NCBI RefSeq assembly: GCF_037392515.1
Contig: NC_090280.1
Span: forward strand, 29,641,118 to 29,705,117
DNA: 64,000 bases
From: Haliotis asinina
Taxonomy: Eukaryota; Mollusca; Gastropoda; Lepetellida; Haliotidae
Reading direction: 5' to 3'
A program made the position numbers and the translations under genes. A model generated the notes under the pieces. That model was given only the letters and a program-made list of their open reading frames with translations, made no database searches and was not told the DNA's origin. This document shows positions 38,251 to 49,400 of the stretch, piece after piece (position 1 is the first letter of the stretch; every line of letters starts with the position of its first letter).

Positions 38251-39609
38251 TTTATTCCAATAATATTGTACAGTGGAACTGCAGAGGATTGAGGACTAAT
38301 TTACATGAATTACAGCTATTAGTCCAAGATTTTACACCTTCAGCGATATGTCTCCAAGAGACTTATTTAAAACAAACAGATACATTTAATTTTCGTCAGT
38401 TTAATACATATCATTGTTATGCACCTCCGGGTGATCGGGCCACTGGCGGATCATCCATTCTAGTCAAACAAAACGTTATTCAAAGCCCTGTTTCACTTAA
38501 TACTAATATGCAGGCTGTTGCAGTGAGAATTACGTTACATGTAGCGTTTACGCTATGCTCTCTTTATATTCCTCCGTCTTCGACGTTTGCTAAAACTGAT
38601 CTTCAAGCTCTATATGATCAGCTCCCGAAACCCTGTATAATAATGGGAGATTTAAATGGGCACAACCCACTCTGGGGTAGTGTAACTACAAACACTAAAG
38701 GGAAATTGTTGGAGGACTTTTGTTCTGACAATGATTTGTGTATTTATAATGATGGTTCCAGCACGTATTTACATCCTGGTACAGGGACCTATTCTGCTCT
38801 TGACTTGTCTCTGACAACTTCCGAACTACTAAATGAATTCGAATGGTCAGTCCACGATGACCTCTGTGGAAGTGACCATTTTCCTACTATGTTAAAAGCT
38901 GTAACTCCATCCGATGTTCCTCCATCATCAAGACGAAATTTTAAAAAGACTAACTGGGCTTTATATGAAACACTGTGTGCTGAAAAACTTAAACCTGAAC
39001 GTTTTATTGACGTTCCCGATGCTATTAAATGCTTTTCGGATGAACTGAATTCCATAGCTGATGAGTGTATACCAAAGTCCTCTGTAGTTCCACACATAAG
39101 AAAACCATGGTTCAACGATGAGTGCAAACAAGCTAGGAAGGCAAGGCAAAAAAGCAGAACATTATTTCCGTCGCCATCCTATGGTGCATAATTTAAATAA
39201 ATTTAAAATTTTAAATGCTAAAGCACGGCGTACTTTTAAACAAAATAAACGCTAATCTTGGCAAAATTATGTATCTAAAATAAATTCTCGGACACCCATG
39301 TCCAAGGTATGGAACATGGTCCAGAAAATCAAAGGTAAAGGTACTAAATCTACTGTCCATCATCTTAAAGATGGAGATCAATTACTTACTGATAAATCAG
39401 ATATCGCAAATAAATTGGGCGAAACACTTGCTAAACACTCTTCCTCTTCTAATTATTTACCTAAGCATATCCTGCTTGACTGTGTCGAGTATTCCATCAC
39501 AAGGGATCAGTATTTTAATTCACGAACTCTGAAGGATCTTTTTAATAACACAAGCTCTCATTTAATCATTGCATTTTTAAAAGAATTAGATTTATTGTCT
39601 GAATTGTAA
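38247..39609 (+). pseudogene. LINE copy C ORF2, RT deleted
   Basis: The frame opens at an ATA overlapping the ORF1 TAG (ATAG), and no in-frame ATG precedes VQWNCRGLRTN. The endonuclease part is otherwise whole: CLQETYLKQ, IMGDLNGHNPLWGS, SDHFPT. An extra C at about 39147 (aggcaaaaaag) shifts the frame, and TAA follows at 39254 (cgctaatc). After NYLPK the reading jumps to the C-terminus (HILLDCVEYSITRDQ). Dead, but useful as an endonuclease reference for copy E. Confidence 0.88.
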
Positions 39610-40166
39610 ATAGATAGATATTTTATTATTGGAAGTTTAAATTCAGAACTGTGCTTGTTAGTGGCTGTATCCTCAAAGGGGGTTGAAGTACTGTAAAACT
39701 ATTGTCCCCCTGAGAGAGTACGTAAGTCCACAAACATTCAAAGTAAATTCAAACTTTCATGTTTTTAATCGTAGCATAAGTGTGTTTTTATTTGCATGGC
39801 GAGGTTTCCCAAATTGCTGCCAGCTGAGGGGATGATGTAAATCCAACTAGGGTCCATGCAGGTAGCAAAGGTACTGTAAGTCCCCATGGTCCCTAGTATG
39901 GTGATCTACCTTCAGTTGTTAGCAATCTATAGCCCATTTTTATCTTGTATTGTCCTGTATAGATACATTGTTTTAGGTATAGTTACTAGTTTTATATTCT
40001 CATCTGTGATATTCTAGTTGTTTTACTGTCTCTTGTTGACAGGTTTTATAATAGATATATATATATATTTCATTTCAATATTAAATGTTCTCGTCACGAT
40101 ATGGCTGAGATATTGCCGATGTGACGATAAATATTAACTCACTCACTCACTCACTCATCATTAAAC

Positions 40167-41030
40167 CATGGTTTACGGAGGTGCGGATTTACAGAGGACT
40201 TAGGAATAGTTTCATCAGCTATATGTTTTAGTTTGTCAGAGAACATTTTAATTGGATCAGGGACATCCATGAAAAGGTCTGGTTTAAGTTCCATAAGGCA
40301 GGTGGCCTGAAATAATGGCCAATTAGCCTTTGAAAAATTCCATCTTGTTACAGGCGGATCATCGGAAGGGTTAATTGCTGTAAGTACTGTAGGAAAATGG
40401 TCACTACCACAAAGATCATTATGGACTGACCATTCAAACTCATTATAAACGTTTGAATCAGTGAGTGACAGGTCTAAAGACGAATATGTTCCCGTTGCAG
40501 GATGCAAATACGTGTCAGAGCCATCATTGAATATACATACATAAATTATTATCAGATATAAACTCTTCAAGAACTTTCCCTTTACTGTTGGTATCAGGAC
40601 TTCCCCATAATGGGTTATGTCCATTGAGATCACCCATTATGATACAGGGTTTTGGTAATTGGTAATACAAATCTTGAAGATCATTCTGATGGAGAATGGA
40701 AGAAGGGGAGATATACAAGGAACAAAGAGTAAGAGTTATATGTAAAGTAAGACGAACAGCAACAGCCTGAAGATTGGTTTTAAGAGGAACAGGGCTATGA
40801 ATAGTACCATGTCTCACCAATATGGAAGATCCACCAGTGGCTTTGTCACCAGGGGGTGAAAAAGAATGATAAAAATGGTATTTACGCAATTCGAACTTAT
40901 CAGTTTGTTTCAAGTACGTTTCTTGAAAGCTAAATGCTGATGGTTTATAATCCTGTGCTAGTAATTGTACTTCATTAAAATTGGTCCTAAGTCCTCTGCA
41001 ATTCCATTGGATTAAAGAATTATTGTTCAT
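40167..41030 (-). pseudogene. LINE copy A ORF2: endonuclease
   Basis: Minus strand. The ATG at 41030-41028 overlaps the ORF1 TGA (ATGA). It reads MNNNSLIQWNCRGLRTN, SFQETYLKQ, IMGDLNGHNPLWGSP, then a small duplication (atacata) near 40535 shifts the frame. The next frame gives FNDGSDTYLHPATG, GSDHFPT and RKPWFNDE, where copy C interrupts. These are AP-endonuclease (exonuclease-endonuclease-phosphatase) motifs with the catalytic Glu, Asp-Asn and Asp-His. Confidence 0.87.
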
Positions 41031-42240
41031 TTAATAGCAGGTGGTAGTACTGGGGACCGACTTTTCCCCTTCCGAGGCGAACTGCTTCTATTTCGCGCAC
41101 GGGGGTGAGGAGAAACATCCATGTCTTCTAAAAGTTGAAACTTGTTATAGATTTGTACAGGATCACGTGATCCCTTTTGTACTCGATCAGATTTTTGTCT
41201 ATAATCTACTTTATGACAAGGACTTTTCACTGTAGGAGATATTGTTTGTGATTCAGTCTGGCAAGCTGATGTGGCATGATTCTTATCACCAGCAGAATCT
41301 GATGTACTTAAAGTATGTTTGTCAGCTTTAACCCAGGTGATATCTGTCTGACATGAAACAGACAGCACAGATTTAGCATGAGGGCGAGCAACGACAGCAG
41401 AGTATGTTACGCTTGATGACTGAGGCGAGGCTGCATTTACTAAACGTTTTGCCTCATGATAGGTGACATTCTTTTGAGTTTTGATTTTGATAATTTCATA
41501 TTCACGTTTCCAGATTTCACATGACTTTGATGAAGACATATGGTCTCCCAGACAATTAACACATTTTGGAGAAGACAAACAGTCAGAAACTTCATGATCT
41601 TCTTCACCACATCTGTAGCATGTTGCACGATTCCTGCAAGATTGGGCACCGTGACCAAACTTTTGACACTTGTAACAACGAAGTGGATTTGGAATATATT
41701 GCTCCACTTCGATATTACAATATCCAGCTTTGATATACTTTGGATGTTTCGGTTGTGAAAAAGAAATCAAATAAGTATTTGTATTGAAAGTTTCTCCATT
41801 TTTCTTAAAAGTGAATCGTTTGACATGAGTGACTCCTTGATTTTGTAGTTCAGTGGCGATTTCTGTTTCACTCATGTGGGCAAGCCACCGGTCTCTGTCT
41901 CTCAAGATGCCTTTGCTGCTGTTCAAAGACTTATGGGGAGAAACAGATACTGCAGTATTTGCAAGCTGTTTTGTACCTATGAGGGTAGCTGATTGTTTCG
42001 CTGTTTTACACTCTATGAGGAGAAACCCAGATCTAATTTTTGTGACAGCTTGGACATCCCCAACAAGTCCATAAATTGCTTTTTATGTGGCAAATGGGCT
42101 GAGTTTTAGAGGTTCACCGTCAGTAGAAGATACAACCAAAAATCTACTCCATGTATCCGGTAATCTGTTTGTAGCACTATCCTCGTCCGAGGACAAACAC
42201 TCATCTAGTGCTCGTTTATGTTTTTTGGGTTGAACCATGG
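41027..42240 (-). pseudogene. LINE copy A ORF1, frameshifted
   Basis: Minus strand. The N-terminus MVQPKKHKRALDECL starts near 42237 and reads to about 42083; a frameshift in 41930-42083 leads to the second frame, which is open to the stop at 41027. It carries three zinc knuckles: CYKCQKFGHGAQSC, CYRCGEEDHEVSDC and CVNCLGDHMSSSKSC. It ends SPRKGKSRSPVLPPAIK, a basic tail. Confidence 0.83.
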
Positions 42241-42830
42241 TTAATAATAGAAAGTTCACCATCCCAGCTCCCCACCCTCCGCCGAGTATCACATGGACAA
42301 TGCTATATACCAGTGGCTCTCCGACTGCCAGCACCAAGGATACTGGAATGGTATACTCCAGCAGAAGATTAATTCAAAATTAATCAATCCACCAGATTGG
42401 CCCATGAGCCACCGCCTTCTGGGCATAAGACTCTAGGCAAAGTTCATAACATCAGTTTTCAAATCTAAAAGTTTTATATGAATGAAAAAGCCAAGGCCAA
42501 AATTGAAACAGTACAAAATCAAATCTGTGCAATTACATAAATAATCCACGCACAGGGCTTGGCATGACCAGCCGATTGGTCGAACCGGGCCCATTCGACC
42601 ACCCGTCTAGGCGAAGTCAGGGCCAAAGTGGTGTATTGAGCAACAGGAACACGGTTACAGGTCCCTATTGCCCTCAACCACCAGGATCCCCTCCTCCGCC
42701 GACACAGGGCCGCAACCCACGGCAAACGGGTTGGTGGACCAAATATCCCCCCGGGTCCACTACGGGGGTGTCGGCGAGCTCTTGGCGTTACCCAGCACCC
42801 ACCACGAGGAGGTGGCTCGCCACGGATGCC
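42241..42830 (-). other. LINE copy A 5' UTR
   Basis: The 'type 1' GC-rich 5' UTR, almost the same as in copy E for the first 290 nt. The minus-strand start is ggcatccgtggcgagccacc. Open frames seen here on both strands are reading across a GC-rich UTR. Confidence 0.75.
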
Positions 42831-43793
42831 TGATCATTATGAACTTAAATATAAGGGAAGTTAAACATGATGCATTCATTTGTACAAACACAAACCTTTC
42901 TCGATGTGATGAAGTAAATACGATGAAAGTAGTCTCGATTCGATCCGTCAGACAAGTTAAGAAATGCTTTAAATGTCAATAAAATATAATGTGTCATGAC
43001 CAAATGACATTGGGGTCATAATCCACGACTATACAGCTTATCAGACGAGTCCATTTTATAAACATCTGCTACTTTGAATGTAAAAATTTTATACAGTTTT
43101 GGACTCACTCTCTCCTTGGATCGACTGTCTATCGGGGAAATGATAGTTGACGATGGGCAGCTTCTGGTTGGGCATAGACAGCCTTTACCCCTATGAAATA
43201 ACACACTACAGTCGTAAACGTAAGAGTTTGATTTCAAAGAGAGTTTAAAGAAAGCATATATTGGCAATGGATATTATCAACAAAACCTCATTTTGTGGGT
43301 TTTACATGAGCAGTTAACAAACAAAACATTGAACTGGGCCATTGGGTAAAATACGTTAGGCTAAATGAAGAAAGTGAAATGTTACTTGGCGTGTCACTTG
43401 ACATGGGGCTTCCAACAAGGGTCAAAGGATGAAACATCTCGAGACATGGAGGGGGCGATGTAAAATTTTAACTCACTCGCTTACACTACACGTGAGTTTA
43501 ATCAATTGTGCATTGTTTACAATCCACAAGGTACCTAATTCTGAGAGATAATTTATTATCGTATGGCAAAGCGAGGCAACCCGAGCTCTCTGTATATTAC
43601 TGCCGACAGAAACAATGCAACGGATGATTTAACATGGATTCCTCGCAACGAAATTTCATATCATACCTGAACATCAAAGATATGTACGTGCAATAAATGT
43701 GCACCTGCAAGTTTTTCACATGTCATCGTATCCCAGCTGCGTTGACCGATGCTCACGATGTTGATCACTGGATCATATGAAGACATCATACGA
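42831..43793. other. Stretch between LINE nests, with SINE/LINE tail remnants
   Basis: No gene that I can support. A tail-like remnant (gatgtaaaattttaactcactc) lies at about 43457-43480 on the + strand. A piece of SINE body lies at about 43717-43776 (catgtcatcg, ttgatcactggat), which became the target for copy D. The rest is unrecognised. Confidence 0.5.
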
Positions 43794-44337
43794 GAGAGTG
43801 AGTTAATATTTAACGTCACATCGGCAATATTTCAGCCATATCGTGACGAGAACGTTTTGATACTAAAATGAAACATGCATACATTATAAACACCTGTCGT
43901 CAAAGGACAGTAAAACAACTAGAATATCACAGTTATAATTACAACTAGTGTGGAGAGTTAAAACAAATACCACTATTTGGACAATACAATGTAAAATACG
44001 GGCTGTAGATCGCCAGCAACTGAAGGTAGATCACCATACTAGGGACCATGGGGACTTACAGTACCTTTGCTACCTGCATGGACCCTAGCTGGATTTCCAC
44101 CATCCCTTCAGCTGCTGCCGAGTGAAATTTTAGCCAAAATTAAAAGAACACAAATACTATGCTTAAAAATCCTGGAAAGTATAAATTTACTTTGAAAATT
44201 TTTGGACTTACGTACCCTCTCAGGAGGACAATAATTTTAGAATACTTCAACCCCCTTTGAGGGTACAGCCACCAATGATCAATGTTCCTAATCTATACTA
44301 CCATCCTTAAAATACAACTATCTACAGAACATATCAA

Positions 44338-44594
44338 TTATAATTCAACAAGGAAATCAATTTCCTTTAAAAATCCAATAATTAAATGAGCATTTACTGT
44401 GTTAAATAGATCCGTAAGTGTTTTTACATTAAAATATTTATCCCTTAAGATGGAGAATTCAACACAGTCAAGCAGGATATGCTTGACTGTTGTTCTCTCA
44501 TCACAAGGGATGCAAAACGGAGGATCTTCACCTTTCAACAGGTATGCATGTGTATACCTTGTATAACCAATACGACATCGTCGTAATATGACCT
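44338..44594 (-). pseudogene. LINE copy D ORF2 C-terminus
   Basis: Minus-strand reading LRRCRIGYTRYTHAYLLKG, CIPCDERTTVKHILLDC and FLKEIDFLVEL, ending at the stop at 44338. It is the C-terminal CCHC-type region, separated by copy E from the rest at 51629 onward. The longer reading upstream is copy E 5' UTR joined by chance. Confidence 0.85.
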
Positions 44595-45162
44595 GGCACC
44601 CGTGGCGAGCCACCTCCTCGTGGTGGGTGCTGGGTAACGCCAAGAGCTCGCCGACACCCCCGTAGTGGACCCGGGGGGATATTTGGTCCACCAACCCGTT
44701 TGCCGTGGGTTGCGGCCCTGTGTTGGCGGAGGAAGGGATCCTGGTGGTTGAGGGCAATAGGAGCTTGCAACCGTGTTCCTGTTGCTCAATACACCACTTT
44801 GGCCCTGACTTCGCCTAGACGGGTGGTCGAATGGGCCCGGTTCGACCAATCGGCTGGTCATGCCAAGCCCTGTGCATGGGATATGATTATATTTATCAAT
44901 GCACATACACCATTTGGAATTGTTGAAAAATTGGACTTGGCTTTATAATCTAAAACATTTTTGAATTTAAAATATGTTGCTCTGTATTTTGCCTAGAGTC
45001 CTATGCCAGAAGGCGATGGCTCATGGGCCAATCTGGTAGAATTATTAATCTTTTAATTCTTCTGCTGGAGTATATCATCCGGGTATCCTTGGTGCTGCAA
45101 GCTGGAGGCCCGCTTGCTTTAGCATTGTCCTTGTGATACTCCGTGGTGGGTGGGGAGCTCGG

Positions 45163-46461
45163 ATGATGAACCATATTACCTTAACCATGGCCTACGAAAT
45201 ACCACTTAAAAAAACAAAACGTCCACTTGATATTGACCCTGTTGATACTGACCTGAGACCATCTGCATCGATTGAATATTGGCCACGATTCATTGTGATT
45301 GAGACACCTGACAAGACACCGTTAAAACTGAACCCCTTTGCTGTGTCCAAGGGTATTCAGGGTATTGCAGGGGAGGTGAAAAACATTAGACGCTTGCGTT
45401 CGGGTGCCCTGCTAGTTGAATGCGGGAAAAAACAACAAGCAACGAACCTCATGAACATAAAATCTTTCGTGGGCATTCCGGTCACGGTCTCTGCTCACAA
45501 GACCTTGAATACAAGTAAAGGTATTGTGAGAGATCGTGATCGATTGTTGGATGATATGTCGGAACTTGATATAGGATCTGAAATGAAGGATCAAGGTGTT
45601 CTCTATGTCAAGCGCTTTTCAACGCGGAGAAACAACGAAACCATCAAAACGAATACGTACCTGTTTACTTTTTCATCTCCAAATGCACCCAAATCAGTGA
45701 AGGCAGGCTACTGTAACATTCCAGTTGATACGTACATCCCCAACCCGCTCAGGTGTTTTAAATGCCAGAAATATGGACACGGTGTGAATACTTGCACATT
45801 GTCTGTTGTGTGTGCTCACTGTGGTGAGAAGACACACACAACAGAAGATTGTGACAGTGATTATAAAAAATGCACCAATTGCTCAGGCGACCATTCGTCC
45901 TTTTCTAAACAGTGTCCTATTTGGAAAGAGCAAGTGGAGATCAATAAAATAAAATTTACACAAAATATCTCCTTTTCTGAGGCCAAAAAACTGGTAAAGA
46001 GATCTGAACTTTCAGAAAGTTATGCTACAGTAGCAAAAACATCATTGGGGTCTAGTTCTAAAACAACGTCAACCACAGGCTGTCAAACTACCTTGACTTG
46101 GGTCAATTGCGACTCTCCACAACATTTGTGCACTGCTATATCATCACAGACTGAGGAATCACTTCCTAGTACCTCAAAGACTTCGTCTGATCATAAATCA
46201 GCATCTCAGTCACACTCAAAGTCTCAATCTACAGCTGAGAGTCAACAAACGGTGAAAAGTAAACCGAAGCCAAAGCCTGATGCTTCAAAACAACAAAGTG
46301 GCAGAGCTCCTAAAGGATCACAAAATAAAATTCAATTGTACAATAAATATGGGTCTCTTGAAGAAATGGACGTTTCTGAAAATGTCCATTCTAGGGCACA
46401 TAGCTTGTCGCCCTCCAAAAGAGTGCGGGGTAGATCCCCAATAAATCCCCCTAAAAGATAG
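45163..46461 (+). CDS. LINE copy E ORF1, intact zinc-knuckle protein
   Basis: 432 codons from ATG 45163 (MMNHITLTMAYEIPLKK) to TAG 46459-46461; the frame is also open upstream to 45133 but without ATG. An N-terminal basic region and an RRM/PRE-like region (YWPRFIVIETPD, LKLNPFAVSKGIQGIAG, LYVKRFSTRRNNE) precede three zinc knuckles. These are CFKCQKYGHGVNTC, CAHCGEKTHTTEDC (both CX2CX4HX4C) and CTNCSGDHSSFSKQC. A Ser/Thr/Gln-rich tail follows and a basic C-terminus (KRVRGRSPINPPKR). The family role is RNA binding in the retrotransposon RNP. It is the only undamaged ORF1 in the window. Confidence 0.9.
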   Translation: MMNHITLTMAYEIPLKKTKRPLDIDPVDTDLRPSASIEYWPRFIVIETPDKTPLKLNPFAVSKGIQGIAGEVKNIRRLRSGALLVECGKKQQATNLMNIKSFVGIPVTVSAHKTLNTSKGIVRDRDRLLDDMSELDIGSEMKDQGVLYVKRFSTRRNNETIKTNTYLFTFSSPNAPKSVKAGYCNIPVDTYIPNPLRCFKCQKYGHGVNTCTLSVVCAHCGEKTHTTEDCDSDYKKCTNCSGDHSSFSKQCPIWKEQVEINKIKFTQNISFSEAKKLVKRSELSESYATVAKTSLGSSSKTTSTTGCQTTLTWVNCDSPQHLCTAISSQTEESLPSTSKTSSDHKSASQSHSKSQSTAESQQTVKSKPKPKPDASKQQSGRAPKGSQNKIQLYNKYGSLEEMDVSENVHSRAHSLSPSKRVRGRSPINPPKR

Positions 46462-49400
46462 TTTATTCCAATAATATTGTACAGTGGAACTGCAGAGGAT
46501 TGAGGACTAATTTACATGAATTACAGCTATTAGTCCAAGATTTTACACCTTCAGCGATATGTCTCCAAGAGACATATTTAAAACAAACAGATACATTTAA
46601 TTTTCGTCAGTTTAACACATATCATTGTTTTGCACCTCCGGGTGATCGGGCCACTGGCGGATCATCCATTCTAGTCAAACAAAACGTTATTCAAAGCCCT
46701 GTTTCACTTAATACTAATATGCAGGCTGTTGCAGTGAGAATTACGTTACATGTAGCGTTTACGCTATGCTCTCTTTATATTCCTCCGTCTTCGACGTTTG
46801 CTAAAACTGATCTTCAAGCTCTATATGATCAGCTCCCGAAGCCCTGTATTATAATGGGAGATTTAAACCCACTCTGGGGTAGTATAACTACTAACACTAA
46901 AGGGAAATTGTTGGAGGACTTTTGTTCTGACAATGATTTGTGTATTTATAATGATGGTTCCAGCACATATTTACATCCTGGTACAGGGACCTATTCTGCT
47001 CTTGACTTGTCTCTGACAACTTCCGAACTACTAAACCAATTCGAATGGTCAGTCCACGATGACCTCTGTGGAAGTGACCATTTTCCTACTATGTTAAAAG
47101 CTGTAACTCCATCCGATGTTCCTCCGTCATCAAGACGAAATTTTAAAAAGGCTAACTGGGCTTTATATGAAACACTGTGTGCTGAAAAACTTAAACCTGG
47201 ACGTTTTATTGACGTTCCCGATGCTATTAAATGCTTTTCGGATGAACTGAATTCCATAGCTGATGAGTGTATACCAAAGTCCTCTGTAGTTCAACACATA
47301 AGAAAACCATGGTTCAACGATGACTGCAAACAAGCTAGGAAGGCAAGGAAAAAAGCAGAACATTATTTCCGTCGCCATCCTATGGTGCATAATTTAAATA
47401 AATTTAAGATTTTAAATGCTAAAGCACGGCGTACTTTTAAACAGAACAAACGCCAATCTTGGCAAAATTATGTATCTAAAATAAATTCTCGGACACCCAT
47501 GTCCAAGGTATGGAACATGGTCCAGAAAATCAAAGGTAAAGGTACTAAATCTACTGTCCATCATCTTAAAGATGGAGATCAATTACTTACTGATAAATCA
47601 GATATCGCAAATAAATTGGGTGAAACACTCGCTAAACACTCTTCCTCTTCTAATTATTTACCTAAATTCCAGCAGTATCAAAAACAACAAGAAAAGAAAA
47701 CTATTAATTTCAATTCTGATAATGGGGAAGATTATAATGAAACGTTTTCTATTCATGAACTCCATACTGCTCTTGATCAGGCTCATGACACTGCTACTGG
47801 AGCTGATAACATACATTATCAACTCCTGAAGCACTTACCAGAATCCTGCCTAGAAACTCTCCTAAATATTTTTGATGATAATTGGACATTGGGTAACTTT
47901 CCTCCGTCATGGCGTGATGCCATAGTAGTACCAATACCTAAACCTGGACGTGATCATACCGATCCATCCAATTATCGTCCGATTTCATTAACAAGCTGTG
48001 TTTGCAAGACCATGGAACGCATGATAAATAATCGACTTGTTTGGTACTTGGAAACTAATAACCTTATCACAGATATACAATGTGGTTTCCGCAAAAACAG
48101 AAGTACTGTTGATCACTTAGTGCGTTTAGAATCATTTGTTAAAAATGCACTGATTAACAAACAACACGCTGTGTCTATCTTTTTTGATCTTGAAAAAGCA
48201 TATGACACTACTTGGAAATATGGCATTTTACGAGATTTACATGACTTCGGCTTGCGAGGTCGTTTGCCTGAATTTATTGCCAAGTTTTTAAATAACAGAC
48301 AATTCCAGGTCCGCGTGGGTTCTACCCTGTCTGATCATTACAATCAGGATCAGGGTGTTCCACAAGGCAGTATTTTGTCAGTCACTCTTTTTAGCATCAA
48401 GATTAACAGTTTATCTAAAGTTTTAAACGATTCAATTGATGGGTCGTTATTTGTGGATGATTTTAATATTTCTTGTCGTGGTAAAAATATGCATACCATT
48501 GAACGGCAATTGCAGTTGTGTTTAAACAGGATTAATAAATGGTGTCTAGAAAACGGCTTTAAATTTTCTAAATCAAAAACTAACTGCATACATTTTTGTC
48601 GAAAATACAAACCACATAAAGACCCTGAACTGTCTCTAGATGGGACGCCCATTAAGGTTGTGAAGGAAGCCAAGTTCTTGGGTCTAATCTTTGATTCACA
48701 CTTAACGTTTTTACCACATATTAAATCACTTAAAACTAAATGCCTGAAAGCTCTTGACTTGTTGAAAGTGGTTTCAAATTCAAAATGGGGAGGGGATCAA
48801 GCTACCCTTCTCCATTTATATCGATCACTCGTTCGTTCTAAACTTGATTATGGCTCCATCGTCTATGGTGGAGCCTGCAAAAGCAATCTTAAACTTCTTG
48901 ATCCTGTCCATCACCAAGGTCTAAGACTTTGTCTTGGGTCCTTCAGAACTTCACCTATTGACAGTCTTTACGTTGAGGCCGATGAGCCATCTCTTGCACA
49001 ACGCCGTATCAAATTATCTTTACAATATATCATAAAACTATACTCTAACGAATCTAACCCTGCATATAACTGTGTCTTCAATCCCCTTTATGAGGATTTG
49101 TATAGCAAAAAGTCTTCTCTTGTTCCACCTCTTGGGCTCAGAATAAAGCCGTTTATTGCTGCTGCTGGTATTGAGCTGAACAATATAGCTCCTTCCCGTC
49201 TTCTTTCCTCTCCCCCGTGGCAGTTGGTTAGGCCACAGGTTGACCTAACATTAAGTACATTTAAAAAATCAGAAACTAATGAATTACAGTATAAACAAGA
49301 ATATAATCAACTGAAACATACATATAACAATTACAAATCCTTATTTACAGATGGGTCCAAGGACGGTGGAGCAGTAGCTTGTGCTACTGTCATTGGATCC

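Larger units (their letters stand above)
36383..40154 (+). mobile_element. Non-LTR retrotransposon copy C, internally deleted, inserted in copy A
   Basis: Starts ggcacctatgaagagcc and ends in (CTCA)n. The target-site duplication tcatcattaaac is perfect at 36371-36382 and 40155-40166 and lies in the endonuclease reading of copy A. Against copy E about 2.3 kb is missing at 39465, where ...NYLPK joins HILLDC; that removes the whole RT and most of the RNase H. The 5' UTR is 'type 2' (gacagaatgtgtccacag, gcttgtcgtaagaggcgac), as in copy D. Confidence 0.92.
26537..42830 (-). mobile_element. Non-LTR retrotransposon copy A, near full length, split by copies B and C and a SINE
   Basis: On the minus strand this copy starts at 42830 (ggcatccgtggcg...) and ends in a (CTCA)n tail at 26537-26550. 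It occupies 40167-42830, about 16 nt at 36367-36382, and 26537-30212. Copy C sits in the first gap and copy B in the second; protein reading continues across both (RKPWFNDE|CKQ and KQ|ARKKRKK). Without the inserts it is about 6.07 kb, the same as B and as E without its duplication. It carries ORF1, ORF2 and both UTRs. It is the oldest layer of this nest. The ORFs contain stops and frameshifts, so it is dead. Confidence 0.9.

Noticed and set aside
26537..42830. A clear TSD for copy A
   Set aside because: Left flank gataattcactc and right flank gatcattatgaac share only a weak pattern; too degraded to claim.
42564..42982. Pro/Arg-rich frames in GC-rich stretches (also 30149-30499, 36507-36788, 44535-44906)
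   Set aside because: They are readings of LINE 5' UTRs on one or other strand, differ between copies, and carry no conserved protein.
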